A DNA stretch of 64,000 bases from Geodermatophilus sabuli (GTDB taxonomy: Bacteria > Actinomycetota > Actinomycetes > Mycobacteriales > Geodermatophilaceae): the NCBI RefSeq assembly GCF_900215145.1, contig NZ_OBDO01000009.1:1-64000 (forward strand). Reading direction: 5' to 3'. Below, in pieces: positions 59,913 through 64,000 of the stretch (positions within the stretch are counted from its first letter, which is position 1; each line of letters starts with the position of its first letter). The notes under the pieces were generated by a model. It did no database searches. It saw only the letters and a list, made by a program, of their open reading frames with translations, and had not been told where the DNA came from. A program made the position numbers and the translations under genes.

Positions 59913-61913
59913 ATGGACCTGCCCAGCCTGAACCGCCGTGACGTCCTGAAGGTGTCGCTGGCCGGCACCGCAGTGATGGCACTGCCCTTTCAGGCCGTGC
60001 TGTCGGCGAAGAGCGCCTCCGAGCTCGACGAGTCGAAGCTGCCGAAGCCGTACGCCGCCGCGTTCCGCGCGCCCCGGGTCGCCACGCCGGTCGCCACGGA
60101 CGACGTCCCGGGCAACGACTACGGAACCCGGCCCGACACCGGCGCCGTCATCCCCGGTGGCGCGTACAGCGGCACCGACTACTACCGCATCGAGCAGAAG
60201 CCCACGACGGTCGAGTTCATCAAGGGCATCAAGACCACGATGTGGGGCTACAACGGGGAGGTCCCCGGCCCCACCATCCGCACGTACGTCCAGAACGGCC
60301 AGGCGCGCCGGGTGGTCATGCAGCAGATCAACCGGCTGCCGGCCAAGCACCCGACGCTGGGCTACGTCCCGTGGACCTCCACGCACCTGCACGGCTCGCC
60401 GTCCAAGCCGCAGTTCGACGGGTACGCCGGCGACCTCACCCAGCCCGGTGAGTGGAAGAACTACGAGTACCCGAACAACTGCACCCCGCGGACGGCCTGG
60501 TACCACGACCACGGCGTGCACCACACCGCCCAGAACGTCTACATGGGCCTGGCCGCGCAGTACCACATCGTCGACGAGGCGCTCGAGCAGCAGCTCGGCA
60601 TCCCGCGGCACCGGCGCGACTGGCCGGCCGGTCACCCCCAGTACGAGTTCCCGCTGATCATCAGCGACGTCATGTTCGCCAGCAACGGGCAGCTGATGTT
60701 CGACGCCGACGGGGAGTCCGGCCTCTACGGCGACGTCATCCTCGTCAACGGCGTGCCGTGGCCGAACATGAAGGTCGAGCCGCGCTCGTACCGCTTCCGG
60801 GTGCTCAACGGCTCCCTGGCCCGCGGCTACAAGCTGCGGCTGAGCAACGGCAGGCCCTTCACGGTCATCGCCACCGACGGCGGCTTCGTGCACGAGCCGC
60901 AGACGGTCACCTCGTTCACCATCGGCATGGCCGAGCGCTACGAGATCGTCATCGACTTCACCAGCATGAAGGGCTCGAAGGTCCAGCTGCTGAACAGCGG
61001 CGTCAAGAACGCCCGGGACTTCGCCCACACCGGCAAGGTCATGCAGTTCGAGGTCGGCACCGCGGCGCCCACCAGCCTGGAGGGCAACGGCCCGCTCGAC
61101 ACGGCGGCGTTCGCCGCCCTGGAGCACCCGGCGATGAAGCTGACCACCGGCGAGTCCACCGCCACCCGGCACATGCGGCTGGAACGCACCAACGGCCTGT
61201 GGGTGATCAACGACCAGACCTGGGACGACGTCGTCCGGTCCAACTACTCCAAGGTCTTCGCCAACCCGGCGCCCAACTCGGTCGAGATCTGGGAGATCGA
61301 GAACTCCTCAGGCGGCTGGTTCCACCCGCTGCACGTGCACCTCGTCGACTTCCAGGTGCTGGACCGCAACGGCCAGCCGCCCCGCCCCGAGGAGCGCGGC
61401 CCCAAGGACGTCGTCTACGTCGGCGAGAACGAGACCATCCGCGTCCTCATGCGCTTCGAGCACGAGGAGGGGCGGTACATGATCCACTGCCACAACCTCT
61501 CGCACGAGGACCACGACATGATGATCCAGTACCAGGTGGGTCATCACGACATCGACTGCGACTCGATCAACACCTGCCCGCCGCAGGGCGGTGAACCGCC
61601 GGAGCTGACGCCGCGGACGCCGCCGGCCGAACCCGAGGCCCCCGGTGGGGGCAGCGAGCTGCCGGGCGACGGGGAGGTGCCGGAGACGCCGGAGACGCCG
61701 GAGACGCCGGAGGTGCCGGAGGTGCCGGAGACGCCGGAGGTGCCGGAGACCCCGGCGCCGACCACACCGTCCACGCCGCCCCGGCGGGGCACGGCGCCCA
61801 CGACGGCGCCCACCACCCCGGCGCCCACCACCCCGGCACCGACCACCCCGGCACCGGCACCGGCCCCCACCACGTCGGCCGCGCCGACCACGCCCACACG
61901 GCGTACGCGGTGA
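59913..61913 (+). CDS. Multicopper oxidase (CotA/bilirubin-oxidase-like)
   Basis: A 666-residue enzyme. The N terminus NRRDVLKVSLAGTAVMALPF looks like a twin-arginine signal, fitting the nearby tatB. Copper ligands are visible: HLHG (158-161), WYHDHG with HH (196-204), HPLHVH (471-476) and HCHNLSHEDH (525-534), so all four coppers are possible. The C-terminal 120 residues are PET and APTT repeats, a wall-spanning stalk. It oxidises phenols, bilirubin-like pigments or Mn/Cu; substrate unknown. The stop overlaps the next gene by GTGA. Confidence 0.9.
   Translation: MDLPSLNRRDVLKVSLAGTAVMALPFQAVLSAKSASELDESKLPKPYAAAFRAPRVATPVATDDVPGNDYGTRPDTGAVIPGGAYSGTDYYRIEQKPTTVEFIKGIKTTMWGYNGEVPGPTIRTYVQNGQARRVVMQQINRLPAKHPTLGYVPWTSTHLHGSPSKPQFDGYAGDLTQPGEWKNYEYPNNCTPRTAWYHDHGVHHTAQNVYMGLAAQYHIVDEALEQQLGIPRHRRDWPAGHPQYEFPLIISDVMFASNGQLMFDADGESGLYGDVILVNGVPWPNMKVEPRSYRFRVLNGSLARGYKLRLSNGRPFTVIATDGGFVHEPQTVTSFTIGMAERYEIVIDFTSMKGSKVQLLNSGVKNARDFAHTGKVMQFEVGTAAPTSLEGNGPLDTAAFAALEHPAMKLTTGESTATRHMRLERTNGLWVINDQTWDDVVRSNYSKVFANPAPNSVEIWEIENSSGGWFHPLHVHLVDFQVLDRNGQPPRPEERGPKDVVYVGENETIRVLMRFEHEEGRYMIHCHNLSHEDHDMMIQYQVGHHDIDCDSINTCPPQGGEPPELTPRTPPAEPEAPGGGSELPGDGEVPETPETPETPEVPEVPETPEVPETPAPTTPSTPPRRGTAPTTAPTTPAPTTPAPTTPAPAPAPTTSAAPTTPTRRTR
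61670..61760 (+). repeat. 9 bp coding tandem repeats in the multicopper oxidase tail
   Basis: Units gagacgccg and gaggtgccg alternate about eight to nine times and encode the PETPETPEVPEV tract. A second run of caccaccccggcgcc-like units follows at about 61800-61870. Confidence 0.8.
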
Positions 61914-62569
61914 CCGCCGTCCACGCCGCCCCGGCGGGAACCGACCGGGCGGCCGCGCCGGCCCGCCGCGTCTCCCGCTGGCAGCTGGTGGCGGCGCTGG
62001 GGCTGGCCGCCGCCGGCGGGCTGCACGTGGCCGCCGCGGTGGACCACCTGGAGTCCGGTGAGCTGGCCGTCGGCTTCTTCCTCCTGACCGCGCTGGCCCA
62101 GGTGGGCCTGGCCGCCTGGCTGGCGCTCAGCGCCCTCACCGGCCGGCGGCCCAGCCCGGAGCTGACCGCTCTCTCCGTGCTGGGCACCGTGGGCCTGCTC
62201 GCGCTCTACGTCGTCGCCCACACGACCGCCCTGCTCGACGCCTTCGCGGTGACCGACCCGGGCACCGGGGGCCACGCGCACGACGTCCCCGGGCGGGAGA
62301 TGCTGACCGTCGACCCGGTCACGGGCGTCGACTTCACCCAGGGCATGCCGGTCGCCGTCGACGGGCCGGTGGCCATGGACGGCGAGCCGGTCGCCGCGGC
62401 CGGGCACGGGCCGGAGTCGGTGGGCACGGCCACGGTCGGCGCCGAGCTGCTGGCCCTCACCGCACTCACGGCGCTCCTGCCGGCCACCTGGCGCGGCCGG
62501 GCCACCAACGGACTGCTGGCCCTGGGCGGGCTCGCCTGGGTGCTCTGGTTCACCGGCGTCCTCGGGTGA
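61910..62569 (+). CDS. Membrane protein downstream of the multicopper oxidase
   Basis: A 219-residue protein with about five hydrophobic helices (QLVAALGLAAAGGLHVAAAV, VGFFLLTALAQVGLAAWLAL, LSVLGTVGLLALYVVAH, VGAELLALTALTALLP, GLLALGGLAWVLWF). A His-containing extracytoplasmic loop (GHAHDVPG) lies between helices 3 and 4. Its GTG start overlaps the oxidase stop, so it is co-translated and may anchor the oxidase or pass electrons or metal to it (inference). Family not recognised. Confidence 0.7.
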   Translation: MTAVHAAPAGTDRAAAPARRVSRWQLVAALGLAAAGGLHVAAAVDHLESGELAVGFFLLTALAQVGLAAWLALSALTGRRPSPELTALSVLGTVGLLALYVVAHTTALLDAFAVTDPGTGGHAHDVPGREMLTVDPVTGVDFTQGMPVAVDGPVAMDGEPVAAAGHGPESVGTATVGAELLALTALTALLPATWRGRATNGLLALGGLAWVLWFTGVLG

Positions 62570-62586
62570 GGAGCGCCCCTCGGACA

Positions 62587-62631
62587 ACCGCTGCGGTCGC
62601 TGGTGACCCCCGCACCAGTGACCGCAGCGGT
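62587..62631. repeat. Paired hairpin A
   Basis: A 19 bp stem with one mismatch (accgctgcggtcgctggtg / caccagtgaccgcagcggt) and loop acccccg. The same loop and loop-proximal sequence recur in hairpin B 88 bp away. Confidence 0.85.
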
Positions 62632-62674
62632 GGGCGGCACCGGGCTCCCCGCCCGGGTACCGCCGCCCGATCGG

Positions 62675-62717
62675 CCGCCGTGGTCACCGGTGACCCCCGC
62701 ACCGGTGACCACGGCGG
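62675..62717. repeat. Paired hairpin B
   Basis: A perfect 18 bp stem (ccgccgtggtcaccggtg / caccggtgaccacggcgg) with loop acccccg, identical in loop to hairpin A. It ends 4 bp before the preferred signal peptidase start, so it may control its translation or transcription. Confidence 0.85.
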
Positions 62718-62721
62718 TGCC

Positions 62722-63318
62722 GTGCCCGACGTCGGGGACGGCGCCCCCCGGTCACCTGCCGCGACTCCCGGTGCACCCCTGAGCCGCGGCGGCGCGCTGC
62801 GGCGGCGGCTCGGCAACCTGGCGGTGTGGGCGGCGGCCGGGACGGCCCTGCTGCTCGTGGCGTCGATGGCCGGCCTGCTCCCGCTGCAGCTCATGCGGGT
62901 CGACTCCGGCAGCATGATCCCCACCATCGCCTCCGGGGACCTGCTGGTGGTCCGGCACGGGCACGGCCCGGTGCAGCGCGGGGACGTCGTCGCCGTGCAC
63001 CACCCGCTGGAGGACGGGCTGCTGGTCAAGCGGGCCGTCGCCGTCGGCGGTGACCAGGTGGGCCTCGAGGACGGCGTCCTGGTGGTCAACGGCGAGCCGG
63101 TGTGCGAGCCGGCCATCGACCCCGCCCTGATGGACGGCGTCTGGTTCGGGCCGGTGACCGTGCCCGAGGACGCCCTGTTCCTGCTCAGCGACAACCGCGA
63201 CGGGTCGATCGACTCCCGCGCGTTCGGGCCGGTGCCCACCGACGGCCTGGTGGGCTCGGTCGTGGGCCGCGCGTGGCCGCACCCGGGGGCGCTGCCCTCG
63301 CCGTCCGCCGGCTGCTGA
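62722..63318 (+). CDS. lepB: Signal peptidase I
   Basis: A 198-residue S26 signal peptidase with one N-terminal membrane helix (about residues 29-50). The catalytic Ser is in MRVDSGSMIPTI and Lys in LLVKRAVAVGG. SDNRDGSIDSRAFGPV is the family box E. It cleaves exported proteins. GTG 62722 is preferred: an upstream GTG at 62566 would force translation across two strong hairpins and a low-complexity segment. Confidence 0.87.
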   Translation: MPDVGDGAPRSPAATPGAPLSRGGALRRRLGNLAVWAAAGTALLLVASMAGLLPLQLMRVDSGSMIPTIASGDLLVVRHGHGPVQRGDVVAVHHPLEDGLLVKRAVAVGGDQVGLEDGVLVVNGEPVCEPAIDPALMDGVWFGPVTVPEDALFLLSDNRDGSIDSRAFGPVPTDGLVGSVVGRAWPHPGALPSPSAGC

Positions 63319-63564
63319 CCGCACCCGTCCTGCTCCGTTGCGCGCCCGCGTCGGGACCTGCGTACTCGTGGCCATCAGCGCCCGGTGGCGGGTCAGAGTG
63401 CCTCCCGGATGTCGCGCGGGACGGTGAGGTGCGCCGAGGGGACGATGCCCAGCGGCAGTGCGGCGGCGAATGCCGGCGAGCACCGAGGAGAGACCTCGCC
63501 TGACTGTGGGCCGGAGCGCACCTCCCGCCGGAACAGCCGTTCGCGTGGGGCCGCTGTACCGGGT

Positions 63565-64000
63565 GTGGGAGCCGACCCGACCCCGACCGCCGTCCACCCC
63601 GACCTCTCCCGGCTGCTGCCGGTGCGCGAGATCCACGCCGAGCCGGCCGCCCTCGCCTCCCCCCGGGGTCAGGCGGTCCTCGCCCGGTTCCCGGGCGCCG
63701 AGGTGGTCGAGGTGGCCTCGCACTGGCAGATCCCCACGCTGCACGGCAACGCCGGCAACGTCGACCGCTGGGTCCGGGTGAAGTCCGAGACGCTGGTGCT
63801 CGGCGTCAAGAAGTCGCTGTCGGCGCGGCCCAACGGCCGCTCGGCGAACTGGATCGCGCCCTCGACCGCCAACGGGTGCGCGATGGCCTGCGCCTACTGC
63901 TACGTGCCGCGGCGCAAGGGCTACGCCAACCCGATCACGGTCTTCACCAACATCGAGCAGATCACCGGCTACCTGCGCCGGCACGCCGCCCGGCAGGGCC
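63565..64000 (+). CDS. Spore photoproduct lyase family radical SAM protein, N-terminal part (3' end outside window)
   Basis: The first 145 residues of a radical SAM protein: an N-terminal region (LSRLLPVREIHAEPAALASP, HWQIPTLHGNAGNVDRW), TLVLGVKKSLSARPN, then the Fe-S motif CAMACAYC (CxxxCxxC) followed by YVPRRKGYANPI. The sequence context matches the spore photoproduct lyase-like family of non-sporulating actinobacteria. These repair UV-induced thymine dimers or have related roles. GTG 63565 is the best start; the gene is cut by the window end. Upstream, 63319-63564 holds no recognisable gene. Confidence 0.85.
   Translation, partial: MGADPTPTAVHPDLSRLLPVREIHAEPAALASPRGQAVLARFPGAEVVEVASHWQIPTLHGNAGNVDRWVRVKSETLVLGVKKSLSARPNGRSANWIAPSTANGCAMACAYCYVPRRKGYANPITVFTNIEQITGYLRRHAARQG

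Overview
The window is very GC-rich with almost no spacing between genes, many GTG starts and GTGA/ATGA stop-start overlaps, which indicates an actinobacterium. Several traits fit the Geodermatophilaceae (Blastococcus, Geodermatophilus, Modestobacter): the block sigE-rseA-htrA-tatB facing mrp, divergent glgC/glgA, a minimal Flp/Tad pilus operon, an actinobacterial class F sortase, and a spore-photoproduct-lyase-like radical SAM enzyme at the right edge. The family assignment is an inference from gene content only.

Layout. 1-7.4 kb is an accessory or catabolic region: the end of an FAD monooxygenase, a secreted serine hydrolase, a decayed galactose-oxidase-like gene, an IclR regulator in line with a UGSC-motif redox protein and its partner, and small membrane or secreted orphans. 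7.6-22.9 kb is the Flp/Tad pilus operon (cpaF-tadB-tadC-flp-tadE-tadE-like, minus strand). It is broken inside cpaF by a 10.5 kb integrative element (about 11.6-22.1 kb). The element carries a large serine integrase at its right end, a RepA-like helicase, a ribbon-helix-helix protein, a lipoprotein and many unknown small proteins. A truncated second copy of the cpaF 5' end lies at the far end of the operon.

22.9-35.4 kb holds a sortase, a DUF4142 protein, an AraC regulator divergent from a methyltransferase, OsmC, a TPP-enzyme operon with an EthD-like protein and a hydrolase, oxidoreductases, an acyl-CoA dehydrogenase and a CitE/HpcH lyase. 35.4-44.4 kb holds EamA and PhzF proteins, a soluble MgtE-N/CBS protein with a DUF1003 membrane protein, a TetR-controlled DHA2 efflux pump with a nested palindromic operator, a DNA repair methyltransferase, AzlCD and Mrp.

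44.5-52.6 kb is the conserved sigE stress block, an O-methyltransferase, argG behind a perfect ARG-box-like palindrome, glgC, and a glgA that has lost about 100 central residues. 52.6-55.6 kb is a cobalamin riboswitch in front of a BtuFCD-type transporter. 55.7-59.8 kb is a frameshifted pseudogene and a signalling cluster (GAF-ANTAR, stand-alone receiver, LuxR response regulator, histidine kinase). 59.9-64 kb is a multicopper oxidase, a membrane protein, two paired hairpins, signal peptidase I and the start of a spore-photoproduct-lyase-family gene.

The most interesting system is the element inside cpaF. It separates Walker A from Walker B of the pilus ATPase. Its integrase reads in the cpaF direction from about 20 bp inside the junction, and recombination at the shared 7 bp would rebuild the cpaF reading frame. 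This resembles an excision-controlled gene switch.
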